The position numbers and the translations under genes are program-made. From an uncultured Clostridia bacterium (lineage in GTDB: Bacteria > Bacillota > Clostridia > Oscillospirales > Acutalibacteraceae), in contig CANRNI010000003.1 in NCBI GenBank assembly GCA_947631945.1, positions 62,001-126,000 on the forward strand: a stretch of DNA of 64,000 bases, in the 5' to 3' direction. The notes beneath the pieces are model-generated. The model saw only the letters and a program-made list of their open reading frames with translations, searched no databases and had not been told where the DNA came from. Of the stretch, positions 1-8,705 are shown one piece after another (positions within the stretch are counted from its first letter, which is position 1; every line of letters starts with the position of its first letter).

Positions 1-53
1 GCCTTTGATTTTTTTACGGCGCGAAAAATATCCGCCAATAAAGCTCTGCTCAA
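1..53 (-). CDS. N-terminus of a probable FtsX-type ABC permease (truncated)
   Basis: Only the first 17 codons lie in the window. Reading leftward from a TTG at 53, preceded by GGAGGG, gives MSRALLADIFRAVKKSK, a basic amphipathic start of the kind that precedes the first membrane segment of MacB/FtsX permeases. It begins 14 bp after the stop of the MacB/LolD-type ATPase at 67-768, the usual ATPase-permease order. The family call is inferred from this context; the fragment is too short for a domain. Confidence 0.5.
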   Translation of the reverse strand, partial: MSRALLADIFRAVKKSK

Positions 54-66
54 TTTTACCCCTCCG

Positions 67-768
67 TTACCATTCAATCATATCAACGGAAAGCGGAGTT
101 TCGTTGATTTCGATGCGGTTTACACGGCCGTTTTTCATTGTTATTATCCTGTCGGCGATGGGAGTTATCGCCTGATTATGCGTTATTATTATAACTGTCA
201 TGCCGGTATTGTGACACGTCTGCTGCAAAAGCGCAAGTATCTGCTTGCCGGTTTTATAATCGAGCGCGCCCGTAGGCTCGTCGCAAAGGAGAAGTTTGGG
301 ATTTTTAGCCAATGCTCTCGCTATCGCAACTCTCTGCTGTTCACCGCCCGAAAGCTGGGAAGGGAAGTTGTTCATTCTGTCGCCGAGCCCCACGCGTTCA
401 AGCACCTTTGCCGGATTTAAAGATTTATTGCTTATTTGAGAGGCAAGCTCAACATTTTCAAGCGCGGTAAGATTCGGAACGAGATTATAGAACTGAAAAA
501 CAAAGCCTACGTCATAACGTCTGTAATCTGTAAGACGCTTGTCGCTGTAATTATTTATAAGCTCTCCGCCTATACGCACTTTACCGTCGTTGCAGTCGTC
601 CATGCCGCCCAAAATATTAAGAACGGTGGTTTTTCCTGCTCCGCTCGGACCGACTATCATGCATAGCTCGCCCTGTTCAACAGAAAACGTAACGTTATCG
701 ACGGCGTTTATAGTAACCTCTCCCATTTTGTAGCGTTTGTAGACAGAATCCAATTCAATAAAACTCAT
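67..768 (-). CDS. ABC transporter ATPase, MacB/LolD (lipoprotein-release/peptide-efflux) type
   Basis: A 233-residue cytoplasmic ATPase of the MacB/LolD/BceA subfamily, which powers FtsX-fold permeases that act by mechanotransmission or antimicrobial-peptide efflux. Walker [10 protein letters not shown] is near residue 40, the Q-loop [16 protein letters not shown] near 91, signature LSGGEQQR near 139, Walker [13 protein letters not shown] near 159 and the switch histidine in IITHNQ near 197. The subfamily-typical sequence between Q-loop and signature is clear. The ATG follows AGGAT. The next gene on the same strand starts 14 bp downstream and appears to be the permease. The substrate cannot be told. 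Confidence 0.9.
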   Translation of the reverse strand: MSFIELDSVYKRYKMGEVTINAVDNVTFSVEQGELCMIVGPSGAGKTTVLNILGGMDDCNDGKVRIGGELINNYSDKRLTDYRRYDVGFVFQFYNLVPNLTALENVELASQISNKSLNPAKVLERVGLGDRMNNFPSQLSGGEQQRVAIARALAKNPKLLLCDEPTGALDYKTGKQILALLQQTCHNTGMTVIIITHNQAITPIADRIITMKNGRVNRIEINETPLSVDMIEW

Positions 769-828
769 TTTTTATCCTCCGAATTTATATATCCATTCAC
801 TTTTCTTTACCGTTTATCGCATTTGCAA

Positions 829-2196
829 TTATAGTTTTTCATATAATTCCGTCATTATTTTCGCGGCCGCGCCGCCCGCGTATTTCAGTCCCGAACCGCT
901 GTTTTCAAGAACGGCAACAACCGCATACGGAAAAGAATCGTCATAAGAAAAACCAACGAACCACGCGTGCGGCTGTTTGTTGTCAATTTCGGCCGTACCC
1001 GTTTTTCCGCACATTGTCAAACCGCCGAACATATAATCTCCGTAATAGTCGGAAACGTTTGACCTTAAAAGCTCTTTAAGCGTTGAGGCCGTGGACGGAT
1101 TTATGGATACGCCGGAGGACACGGGCTCCGCTTCATAGACGGCGCGTCCGCTCCCGTTTACCGCCGATTTAACAAAATACGGCTCATATGATGTTCCGCC
1201 GTTTGCCACCGCGCACATGAAATTTAAAAATGAATACGGATTTACAAGGGTAGTGGATTGTCCGATTCCCGCCCACCCGAGTTCGTTTTCCGAAATTGAT
1301 TCGGAAGCGGCGCATATGCCAGATTTTGTATGCAGTCTGTCTATCGTATCATGGGAAATACCAAGTCCGGCGGTTTCAAAAGCCTTGTTTAAATTATCAG
1401 CGCCGAGCTGTACGGCTATCTGCGCAAACGCCACGTTGCAGGACTGATTAAGCGCCTGTTTGAAAGTAACCGTTCCGTGGACATCGTTGCATATTATTTT
1501 TCCGCCGCCGAGGGAATATGAACCCGAACAATAAAATGTCTGATTAAATATGTCGTCGATATTTTCAATAGCCCCCAGTGCCGTTACAGTCTTAAAAGTA
1601 GAACCGGGGGTATAAAGACCGCCGAAAAGTCTGTTGATATATACACCCTCGTATTTTTCCTCATCGTCCAAATCGTTCGGTTTGTTATATACGTCATATG
1701 AAGGAGACGTAGCGATACATACAAGCTCGCCTGTTTTATAGTTGCATACGGCGATACAGCCCTTATACGGATAAAGAGCGTTATACGCGGATGCGCATAG
1801 CTTCGAATCAAGGGTAAGCTTAAGAGTATTTCCCGACGTTTTATTTACGCCGTAAACTATATTATATCCGCACAAATCCTCTCGGAACGTATCCTGTATA
1901 CCCCCGTCTATAAATCCCTTGTCATCACCGATAATATGAAGAAGCGCAGCTCTCGTATCAGAATTTTCCGCATATTTTCTTTCTCCGTTTTCGGTATACG
2001 CGAGCTTTACCCCGTTTGAATCGACTATATCTCCGGCGTTTATAAGAATACCGTTATCAAACAAATGAGCGTTTATTGTTTTGAGCGCGTATTCCTCGGC
2101 GTGTGAAAACATCGAAAACATAAGCAGAGCGGTAAATGCGAGAAAAACCGCTGTAACGGCTATTATAAGAATCGTACGCTTATTGATGGTTTTCAT
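829..2196 (-). CDS. pbpA: Class B penicillin-binding protein (PbpA/FtsI-like transpeptidase)
   Basis: A D,D-transpeptidase that crosslinks peptidoglycan, anchored by one N-terminal membrane segment (residues about 7-25 from the chosen start). The three active-site motifs are visible: STFK (SxxK, nucleophile serine), SCN (SxN) and KTGTAE (KTG). At about 455 residues it is short, like PbpA of actinobacteria, with a small dimerisation region. The chosen ATG at 2196 overlaps the SEDS gene stop as ATGA and has GGAGG upstream, so the 31-residue extension encoded inside the SEDS gene is unlikely. With the SEDS and FHA genes it forms an elongation/division synthase operon. Confidence 0.92.
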   Translation of the reverse strand: MKTINKRTILIIAVTAVFLAFTALLMFSMFSHAEEYALKTINAHLFDNGILINAGDIVDSNGVKLAYTENGERKYAENSDTRAALLHIIGDDKGFIDGGIQDTFREDLCGYNIVYGVNKTSGNTLKLTLDSKLCASAYNALYPYKGCIAVCNYKTGELVCIATSPSYDVYNKPNDLDDEEKYEGVYINRLFGGLYTPGSTFKTVTALGAIENIDDIFNQTFYCSGSYSLGGGKIICNDVHGTVTFKQALNQSCNVAFAQIAVQLGADNLNKAFETAGLGISHDTIDRLHTKSGICAASESISENELGWAGIGQSTTLVNPYSFLNFMCAVANGGTSYEPYFVKSAVNGSGRAVYEAEPVSSGVSINPSTASTLKELLRSNVSDYYGDYMFGGLTMCGKTGTAEIDNKQPHAWFVGFSYDDSFPYAVVAVLENSGSGLKYAGGAAAKIMTELYEKL

Positions 2197-3482
2197 CTGT
2201 CCCGAGCCTCCTTGAGCCGCGTCTGCGGACGCGCCGGATATGTGCGGGAATCGGCCGCCTTTATAAAAGCTAACAGTCCCCAAGAACAAATCATACTTGA
2301 ACCGCCTCTGCTGACAAACGGCAGAGTAACGCCCGTAAGGGGAAGAAAATCGGTAACGCCGAATACGTTAAGCGCCGTCTGCACAATTATCATTCCTGCC
2401 GCCGCGCAAGCCGCTATGGTAAAAAAAGACGACCTTGCAAATTTTGCGTTATATGCCGCCGCGAGAGCGAGAAGTGCAAGACTTATAACTATGATAAATG
2501 CCGTCATCATTCCGAGTTCCTCGCTGATAAGACCGAAAATCAAATCCTCGGAAGCCGCGAAAACGTCCCTTAAATGCCCGTTTCCTATCCCCACTCCGAA
2601 AAAACCTCCGCTTGCGGCGTATATAAGCGTTCTTGTCTGCTGATAACCTCCCGAATCATACATATGCTCCCAGATATGGCGGTAGCTCGCAAAACGGTTG
2701 AGTATGTACGATTTAAGCGTGAGAATAAGTATAGCGCCTATTAAAGCGGCTGTGCAGACGAGTACTATGGTTCTTATATCTCCCGAACGTAGGAAGGCTA
2801 TAATAAGAAAGGTCGCAAAATATATAAGGGCCGTACCAAAATCCGACATAAGTCCCAAAAGTCCTACGCAGCCTACCGAAAAGAACACGTACGCCGTCAA
2901 TGATTTTGACGACTGAAGCTTATCGAGAGTAGCCGCGCCGACATATATAAACGCGAGCTTTACAAATTCCGACGGCTGAATCGAAACGGGACCGATATAT
3001 ATCCAGTTTTTGGCTCCGTGTGTGTAGGAAGCGAAAACCAAAGTAAAAGCAAGCAAGCCTATAGCGGCTAAAGCCATAGGCATACGCAAAGCGCTTGTTC
3101 TCGTCGTATTCGTCATATATAAAATCATCGCGATATAAACGGCGAGTCCAGCGAATATAGCTATAAACTGCGTTCCGGTTTTTTCCGGCGATACGCTCGC
3201 CGTAACGAAAAGGCTTATAGATGAAAGCGCAAAGCTTATCATTTCAAGACTGATGTGTCTGTTCTGAACCACCGCGAAAATAAAATAATATATCCACTCG
3301 GCGATTATAAAAGCGGCGAAATATAAAAGCAGCTCCGAAAAATGCTCGTTATCACCGGAAAGCACACAATAGCTCATTATTACCTGATACACGGTCAAAA
3401 ACAGCATAACCAGCAAACTTATAAGACCGTACATACTGCCCGGTCTGCCGAAATACATTTTTGCGTTTCTGGTCGTTTCCAA
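2193..3482 (-). CDS. SEDS peptidoglycan glycosyltransferase (FtsW/RodA family)
   Basis: A polytopic protein of 429 residues with about ten membrane segments. SEDS proteins polymerise lipid II and work in a complex with a class B PBP, here the next gene, whose start overlaps this stop by 4 bp. Recognisable family stretches include GPVSIQPSEFVKLAFI, the conserved loop near SDFGTALIYF and the C-terminal LPLTGVTLPFVSRGGSSM. The start is probably the TTG at 3482, ten bases after GGAG; an internal ATG nine codons later is the alternative. FtsW versus RodA cannot be decided by eye, but the FHA-SEDS-PbpA order resembles the actinobacterial fhaB-rodA-pbpA order. Confidence 0.92.
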   Translation of the reverse strand: METTRNAKMYFGRPGSMYGLISLLVMLFLTVYQVIMSYCVLSGDNEHFSELLLYFAAFIIAEWIYYFIFAVVQNRHISLEMISFALSSISLFVTASVSPEKTGTQFIAIFAGLAVYIAMILYMTNTTRTSALRMPMALAAIGLLAFTLVFASYTHGAKNWIYIGPVSIQPSEFVKLAFIYVGAATLDKLQSSKSLTAYVFFSVGCVGLLGLMSDFGTALIYFATFLIIAFLRSGDIRTIVLVCTAALIGAILILTLKSYILNRFASYRHIWEHMYDSGGYQQTRTLIYAASGGFFGVGIGNGHLRDVFAASEDLIFGLISEELGMMTAFIIVISLALLALAAAYNAKFARSSFFTIAACAAAGMIIVQTALNVFGVTDFLPLTGVTLPFVSRGGSSMICSWGLLAFIKAADSRTYPARPQTRLKEARDR

Positions 3483-3499
3483 ACCTAAGTCACTCCGAT

Positions 3500-4147
3500 T
3501 TACTTAAAATTTCTGTTACTGCCGTTCGGGCGGTTTTTGTTTTTCATGTCGGTGTAATTTACGTTCCTGTCGGCATAGTCGGCCTTTTTGCCGATATAAT
3601 CGGTTTTTCCGTCGGCGTAATCCGATTTTCCCGCGCTGTAGCCATTCCGATTGCCGATATTATCCTGCTTATAATTATTTCTGTTCTGTCTTTTTCGGAA
3701 ATTCTCGGGCCGCTCGTTTTTTGGCACAAGCTTTCTTTGCGTCGTAACCGCCGTAGAGTAGAAAACATATTCCGTCTGCCCGAGAAAAATCGTATCGCCG
3801 TCTTTAAGAAAAGATTTTTTTTCTATTTTTTCTCCGTTTACAACAACGCCATAGGTAGAGTTTGTATCAAAAATTATCCAATCGTTCTTCCTTTTTGATA
3901 AAACGGCATGGAACCTTGACACGGAAACATCGGGAATTGAAATATCGCAGGTTTTTGACCTTCCGATTGACGTTTCCGATTGACTGATATCTATTATGTG
4001 TCCCGAGGCTGTATCGACAAGGCTTGCCCTTATCGTTCTTTTTGCAGGTCTTATGAAAAGCGAAACAGCAGAGATAATCAAAACAAGCGCAAGCAGTACA
4101 AACAATATCACCTGCACCAGAAAACCGCCCAACATATCAATCTGCAA
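3500..4147 (-). CDS. FHA-domain protein with N-terminal membrane anchor
   Basis: One N-terminal membrane helix (LVQVILFVLLALVLIISAV) is followed by a cytoplasmic FHA domain, a phosphothreonine-binding module. The FHA core motifs are present: SIGRSKTCDI, SVSRFHAVL and DTNSTYGVVVNG. The C-terminal 45 residues are a hydrophilic tail of degenerate Tyr/Asp/Lys units (DYADGK, DYIGKK, DYADRN). The start is set at the TTG at 4147, six bases after GAGGTG. First gene of the FHA-SEDS-PBP operon; in relatives such FHA proteins link Ser/Thr kinase signalling to wall synthesis, which is an inference here because no kinase lies in the window. Confidence 0.88.
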   Translation of the reverse strand: MQIDMLGGFLVQVILFVLLALVLIISAVSLFIRPAKRTIRASLVDTASGHIIDISQSETSIGRSKTCDISIPDVSVSRFHAVLSKRKNDWIIFDTNSTYGVVVNGEKIEKKSFLKDGDTIFLGQTEYVFYSTAVTTQRKLVPKNERPENFRKRQNRNNYKQDNIGNRNGYSAGKSDYADGKTDYIGKKADYADRNVNYTDMKNKNRPNGSNRNFK

Positions 4148-4212
4148 ATAAATCACCTCATTTAAAGCAATACTCAAGATTGCGCGCAAGGGTATAAGTA
4201 TAATTTTAATAT

Positions 4213-4241
4213 ATTATATAATTTCAACTTCAAAATGTCAA
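4213..4241 (-). promoter_or_regulatory. Consensus promoter of the FHA-SEDS-PBP operon
   Basis: On the minus strand TTGACA (4241-4236) and TATAAT (4218-4213) are separated by exactly 17 bp, an ideal housekeeping promoter, about 65 bp before the TTG start of the FHA gene. Confidence 0.8.
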
Positions 4242-4264
4242 TATTCATTATCAATTAATGAATA
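4242..4264. promoter_or_regulatory. Palindrome between two divergent promoters
   Basis: TATTCATTA, five bases, TAATGAATA: a perfect 9-bp inverted repeat lying between the two -35 boxes, touching that of the FHA operon and 7 bp from that of galM. Its position suits an operator for both directions, but it is AT-rich and no regulator is identified. Confidence 0.5.
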
Positions 4265-4271
4265 ATAGCTA

Positions 4272-4301
4272 TTGACTTAAAGGATATTGAAGTTGTATAA
4301 T
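4272..4301 (+). promoter_or_regulatory. Promoter of galM
   Basis: TTGACT (4272-4277) and TATAAT (4296-4301) with an 18-bp spacer, about 40 bp before the galM ATG. Confidence 0.75.
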
Positions 4302-4340
4302 TAAATCAATAATAACTGCGAACTGCGGAGGTTTATTTAA

Positions 4341-5387
4341 ATGGCTGTTACCGTTGACGTCTTCGGAACGCTTGAAGATGGAAGAAAAATTGAAAAATAC
4401 ACTATAGAAAATTCATGCGGAATGAAAGTTTCTGTCATTACGTACGGAGCAACGCTTACAAATATATTTGTTCCCGATAAAAACAATAATTTTGCCGATG
4501 TGCTTGTAGGTTTCGACGATATAGACGGTTTTGTGAACCGCTCCGATTATCAGGGAGTTACGGTAGGCCCGTACGCTAACAGAATAGGCGGCGCACGTTT
4601 CGATATAGACGGTACGGAATATAAGCTCACGGCAAATGAAAACGGCGTTACTTGTCTTCACTCAAACGGAGAATTTAACACCGCAGTATGGGACGCCGAA
4701 ATAACAGACGATAATTCCGTTGCTTTTTTATACGCAAGTCCCGACGGTCTTAACGGTTTCCCGGGAAATACCGATGTAAGAGTTGAATTTATATTAACCG
4801 ATAAAAATGAATTGAAGCTTGAATATTACGCCGTTTCCGATAAAAAAACGGTTATAAATCTTACAAATCACGCCTATTTTAACCTCGGCGGTTATGATTC
4901 GGGAACAATCCTCGAGCATGAGATATCAATAAATGCATCACATTTTACTCCCGTTGATAAATTCAGCATACCGACGGGAGAGATAAAAAGCGTGGAAGGC
5001 ACCGTGTTCGATTTACGCAAACCCGTAAAAATAGGGGAGAATATAGACGATTCATGCGAGCAAATGAGTTTTACCGGAGGCTACGACCACAACTTCTGCA
5101 TCGACGGCTATGATATGACGCTTAAAAAAGCGGCCGATGTCAAAGATCCCGCAACGGGCAGAAGACTAAAGGTATATACCACGCTTCCGGGTATACAGTT
5201 TTACGCAGGAAATTTCCTTAAAGGAGCTAAAGGGAAGTCTTCAAAACCGATAAATAAGCGCTCGGGCTTTTGTCTTGAAACCCAGTTTTATCCCGATACG
5301 CCGAATAAACCCGATTTTCCGCAGTGTACCTTTGAAGCGGGAGAGGTTTTTACCTGCGAAACGGTTTACAAGTTTCTATGTGATTAA
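4341..5387 (+). CDS. galM: Aldose 1-epimerase (galactose mutarotase)
   Basis: Interconverts alpha and beta anomers of hexoses such as galactose and glucose, feeding the Leloir pathway. At 348 residues it has normal length. Family landmarks: VGPYANRIGGARF near the N-terminus, LTNHAYFNLGG with the catalytic histidine region, the GYDHNFCID strand and the C-terminal LETQFYPDTPN segment carrying the likely catalytic glutamate. No signal peptide, so cytoplasmic. GGAGG lies 8 bp before the ATG. Monocistronic, with its own promoter. A second, more divergent mutarotase-fold protein is encoded at 9115-9969. Confidence 0.93.
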   Translation: MAVTVDVFGTLEDGRKIEKYTIENSCGMKVSVITYGATLTNIFVPDKNNNFADVLVGFDDIDGFVNRSDYQGVTVGPYANRIGGARFDIDGTEYKLTANENGVTCLHSNGEFNTAVWDAEITDDNSVAFLYASPDGLNGFPGNTDVRVEFILTDKNELKLEYYAVSDKKTVINLTNHAYFNLGGYDSGTILEHEISINASHFTPVDKFSIPTGEIKSVEGTVFDLRKPVKIGENIDDSCEQMSFTGGYDHNFCIDGYDMTLKKAADVKDPATGRRLKVYTTLPGIQFYAGNFLKGAKGKSSKPINKRSGFCLETQFYPDTPNKPDFPQCTFEAGEVFTCETVYKFLCD

Positions 5388-5467
5388 AAAGAACCTTTGC
5401 ATAATGACAAACGTCTGGCGACACGCAAAATCAAATTTTTAACTTTCTTTTATATTATAAATTTCTA

Positions 5468-5496
5468 TTGCAAAATTATTTTAAATGTTATATAAT
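5468..5496 (+). promoter_or_regulatory. Promoter of the dockerin/cohesin lipase-like gene
   Basis: TTGCAA (5468-5473), a 17-bp spacer and TATAAT (5491-5496), followed by AGGAGG and the ATG at 5529. Confidence 0.65.
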
Positions 5497-5528
5497 CAAA
5501 TCATATAGATATAGGAGGTAAAAACCTT

Positions 5529-8213
5529 ATGAAAACTGTTTTCAGGCGGGTTCTCTGCTGTTTAATGAGCGTGATATTGATTTTCGGCTCCTGCATCGCC
5601 GCTTTTGCCGCCGATGAATCAAATCCGACCCCCGTTGTTGTTGTTAACGATATTGACGCAAACCCAATCCGTAATGTGAACGACGGCTCGGTTGTCTTTG
5701 ATTTCAGCGACTATCAGTTCGATTTGTTGTTTACTACAGGTTTTTCTGAGAATTTTGCCGAGCTTTTCTCTCCCGAGATTCTCGGAAGCATTGCAAACGG
5801 CGAGATTCAGACACTTGACTTGATTATGATGCTCGTTGATTATCTCGGCTTTGGCGGAGACGTTAATACAATAGTCAACAAGGTTCTTGAATTGGTTACC
5901 ACAATCATGGGCAATATAGATTCAGAAGAGCTTGATTTGAAAGCGATTATCGAAGCGATTGATATTCAGCAGTACATAAACGATTTAAAGGCTCAAATCA
6001 AAGAAAATATCGAAAGCATAATGATGCTTAAAATGAATGACGACGGTACTCCCGCAAATCCGGAAACGGGCGCTGTTATCTATCCCGAATCGCTTGAGTA
6101 TTATTATGATGAGGACGGCGATTTCGCGTACGCGCTGGCGGGCGATATAGGCGAATCCGCCGCGGAAGAGGTCGGATATGAAAATACATTCGTTTTCAGT
6201 TACGACTGGCGCGTGGATCCTATCGCGACCGCTGAAAAGCTCGGTGAGTTTATTGACGGCGTAAAGGAATCTACCGGCGCCGATAAGGTTTCGATAATCT
6301 CCGAGGGCTACGGAAGTCTTATTGCCACCACATATCTTGCCGATACGGACAAGGCTTCCGCCGATATAAAGAATTTTGTTACGGTATCTTCCGAATTTAT
6401 GGGAACCTCCGTTATAGGCGATTATTTCAAAGGCGATCTTGTCAATGAATTTACAAACCTCAACAGCTTTACGGGCGCGTATATCCGTTATATTAACGAC
6501 GTATCCAACAATCCCATAACGGCGTTTTCAACATGGCTTGTAAATTATATTCTCAACAGAAACGGCGAAACACATTCTTTCTGTCTTAAAATTGAGCAGC
6601 TTATTTCCTCTGTAAACTATATTTTCACATCTACGGGAATAACTGCGGAAATAGCGAAAATGCCCGGTATATGGGCGCTTGTTCCTGCATACGATTTCGA
6701 CGAAGCGGCCGCGAATATTTACGGCGATGATGAAACGTCCCCCGTTTATGAACTGGCGTCTTCATTTAAGGATTATCAATACGATTATGAATCTATTCTT
6801 ATTGACGCCAAGGACGCCGGCGTAAATGTAAGCGTTGTTGCTTCGTGGGATTTGCAGATAATTCCGATAGGCAACAATCACAGCGTACAGAGCGACGGCA
6901 TAGTAGATACCGAATACGCAAGCTTCGGAGCGACTTGTATTTCTCTTAACTCGGTTGCCGAGGGAATGAAAGCGACGCAGATTAATTTTGACGGCCACAA
7001 TCATCTGTCATCAACGTTTGATATGCTTACTCCTGATTATAAATATGCAGGAATACCTCACTATATAGACGCTTCGACCTGCGCCCTCCCGGAAAATACA
7101 TGGTTTATTAAAAATATGAAGCACGGTTCGTTCAACTGGGAAAGCAACTCGATGGAATTTCTTATGTGGCTCCTGACCGCTGACAGCGAAAAAACGGTAT
7201 GGCAAGACGTAGCCTATAAGCAGTTCATGACGTACAACAGGTATATTAATCCCGGTATCCTTTCTTCCGACGGATACGTTTCTTCGGGTGACAGCAGTCA
7301 GCAAGGCGGTATGCTTCTCGGCGATATAAATCTTGACGGTCTTGTAACCGCGCTTGACGCTTCGCTTGCATTGAGAATTGAAGAAGGAAATTACTATGTT
7401 GCCGATGATTCGGTCGCGTTCAAAAACGGTGACGTTGTAAAGAACGGTATAATTAACGACGCGGATTCAAGAAAAATACTTCTTATGTCCGCCGGACTGA
7501 TTGACTATATGCTCAGCGGCGTTAAATTCGATTACGATACCGAACAGGGTGAGCTTGAAAAAGCGTCGTATTCCATTGAATTAAGACCGTCTTTCAATCC
7601 CATTCACAATCAGCTTGAGCTTGAGCTTGTTCTTCTTGATGCGAAAGACAGCTACTGTGGCAATTTCATTATAAAATATGATAATGATTTGTTCACTTAT
7701 GCATCCGTTGATGAATATAAGCACGACGACGGAAATGTTGTGGCGGGAGCGCCCGTTGATTCCGAAAATACACTTTCGTGCGCATTTTCTTTCCCGGAAG
7801 GCATTGATGCTTCGGAATGTGATTCTCAGGGCGATTTGCCGCTTGCGAAATTCTATCTTGACGTTACGAAAACAAAAAAAATAGACCTCACTTCAATTAC
7901 TGCCGGCGCGGCATACTTCTATGAGGTTGATGATACTCAGGTATTTATAGAGCCCGTAAGCATATCTCTCAATGAAGATTTCTTCTTTATGTTAGGCGAC
8001 GCGGATAATAACAGAAACATAAGCGCTAACGACGCGAGACTTATACTAAGAATCGCGGCAAAGATTGAAACAGTAACCGATGAAGCAATGTTCAGAAGGT
8101 GCGATGTTGACGGAGACGGCGTGATAACCGCCAAAGACGCAAGACTTGTTTTAAGAGCGTCGGCAAAGCTTATAAATTCATTTGATGAGGCTTTAACAGA
8201 CGAAACAAATTAA
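5529..8213 (+). CDS. Secreted lipase-like alpha/beta-hydrolase protein with dockerin-cohesin-dockerin C-terminus
   Basis: 894 residues with a signal peptide (about 1-28, ending AFAAD). Residues about 185-560 resemble LCAT/PGAP1-type alpha/beta hydrolases: FSYDWRVDP and the KVSIISEGYGSLIATTYL strand-elbow-helix. At the elbow, where G-H-S-x-G is expected, the sequence is S-E-G-Y-G, so the nucleophile serine is replaced by Gly260; a candidate late histidine (DGHNHL, near 490) remains. Residues about 597-660 form a first dockerin-like module (good first calcium loop D599-D610, weak second loop). Residues about 680-815 resemble a cohesin/carbohydrate-binding beta-sandwich. Residues about 822-885 form a complete dockerin with two loops (D824-D835 and D859-D870). 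The protein is probably exported and assembled through cohesin-dockerin contacts. Catalytic activity is doubtful. Confidence 0.8.
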   Translation: MKTVFRRVLCCLMSVILIFGSCIAAFAADESNPTPVVVVNDIDANPIRNVNDGSVVFDFSDYQFDLLFTTGFSENFAELFSPEILGSIANGEIQTLDLIMMLVDYLGFGGDVNTIVNKVLELVTTIMGNIDSEELDLKAIIEAIDIQQYINDLKAQIKENIESIMMLKMNDDGTPANPETGAVIYPESLEYYYDEDGDFAYALAGDIGESAAEEVGYENTFVFSYDWRVDPIATAEKLGEFIDGVKESTGADKVSIISEGYGSLIATTYLADTDKASADIKNFVTVSSEFMGTSVIGDYFKGDLVNEFTNLNSFTGAYIRYINDVSNNPITAFSTWLVNYILNRNGETHSFCLKIEQLISSVNYIFTSTGITAEIAKMPGIWALVPAYDFDEAAANIYGDDETSPVYELASSFKDYQYDYESILIDAKDAGVNVSVVASWDLQIIPIGNNHSVQSDGIVDTEYASFGATCISLNSVAEGMKATQINFDGHNHLSSTFDMLTPDYKYAGIPHYIDASTCALPENTWFIKNMKHGSFNWESNSMEFLMWLLTADSEKTVWQDVAYKQFMTYNRYINPGILSSDGYVSSGDSSQQGGMLLGDINLDGLVTALDASLALRIEEGNYYVADDSVAFKNGDVVKNGIINDADSRKILLMSAGLIDYMLSGVKFDYDTEQGELEKASYSIELRPSFNPIHNQLELELVLLDAKDSYCGNFIIKYDNDLFTYASVDEYKHDDGNVVAGAPVDSENTLSCAFSFPEGIDASECDSQGDLPLAKFYLDVTKTKKIDLTSITAGAAYFYEVDDTQVFIEPVSISLNEDFFFMLGDADNNRNISANDARLILRIAAKIETVTDEAMFRRCDVDGDGVITAKDARLVLRASAKLINSFDEALTDETN

Positions 8214-8243
8214 TTCATAAAAAAAGAACTTAATCCATTAAAA

Positions 8244-8280
8244 AAGGAACGGTCGCCGAATGATTCGGAGGTCGTTCCTT
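8244..8280. terminator. Strong stem-loop after the dockerin gene
   Basis: AAGGAACG pairs with CGTTCCTT (8273-8280) and an inner CCGAA pairs with TTCGG, with an A-rich left flank. It probably terminates the gene at 5529-8213. Its right edge merges with the TTAAGG end of the repeat at 8279. Confidence 0.6.
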
Positions 8281-8456
8281 AAGGCAATACCGCACAATTA
8301 GCGGCTAACGCCTTTGCCGCGCATCTGTACCGATATTTTCCGTCATTTTTGCCAAAAGCTCCCCCAATACGTCAGTATTCCTTCCTCGCTTTTGGCAATC
8401 TGACGAAAAATCTTTCGGCACATCTGCACAACAATAATTATGCGGTATTGCCTTAA
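8279..8456. repeat. Hairpin element copy 1 (type B/B ends)
   Basis: 178 bp bounded by perfect 16-bp inverted ends, TTAAGGCAATACCGCA at the left and its complement at the right. The interior is also imperfectly self-complementary around AATACGTCAGTATT, so the whole element can fold into one long hairpin. No coding potential. Resembles a non-autonomous MITE. Confidence 0.85.
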
Positions 8457-8479
8457 ATTTTATTTGCAAAAAAGTGCAA

Positions 8480-8680
8480 AAAAATACCCGCCATGCCGTC
8501 TGCTGCCGATAATAACCTGCTCTAAAGCAGGGTGGGTGCCGCCCGACGCCATCGCGCTCCCTTCGTCCTCAATCCGTCAAGCGAATTGAGGGAGGTCTGC
8601 AATCCCGGCGTTCGGAGCAAAGCTCCCGTTTAATGTGTGTTGGGTTAATATAAGCAGCATGATTCGCACACAGCAGGAAG
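8480..8680 (-). ncRNA. ssrS: 6S RNA (SsrS), RNA polymerase-binding regulator
   Basis: On the minus strand about 200 nt can fold as 6S RNA. A closing stem pairs CCTGCTGTG at the 5' end with CATGGCGGG at the 3' end, with GCTGC/GCAGC above it. There is a large central bubble with the small hairpins GGAGCAAAGCTCC (8614-8626) and CCTGCTCTAAAGCAGG (8516-8531), as read on the plus strand. A long apical stem contains CCTCAAT/AATTGAGG. The 3' part, with CACCCACCCTGC...GCAGG followed by TTA and CGGC.GCAGACGGCAT, matches the order of motifs in E. coli 6S RNA as recalled. A T-tract follows immediately (8480-8484). 6S RNA mimics an open promoter and sequesters sigma-A holoenzyme. Ends are approximate. Confidence 0.75.
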
Positions 8681-8705
8681 TTATATTATTTATCTATAAA
8701 ACAAT

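Noticed and set aside
2197..2289. 31-codon N-terminal extension of the penicillin-binding protein
   Set aside because: It lies inside the SEDS gene, while the ATG at 2196 has a ribosome site and the ATGA overlap typical of coupled genes.
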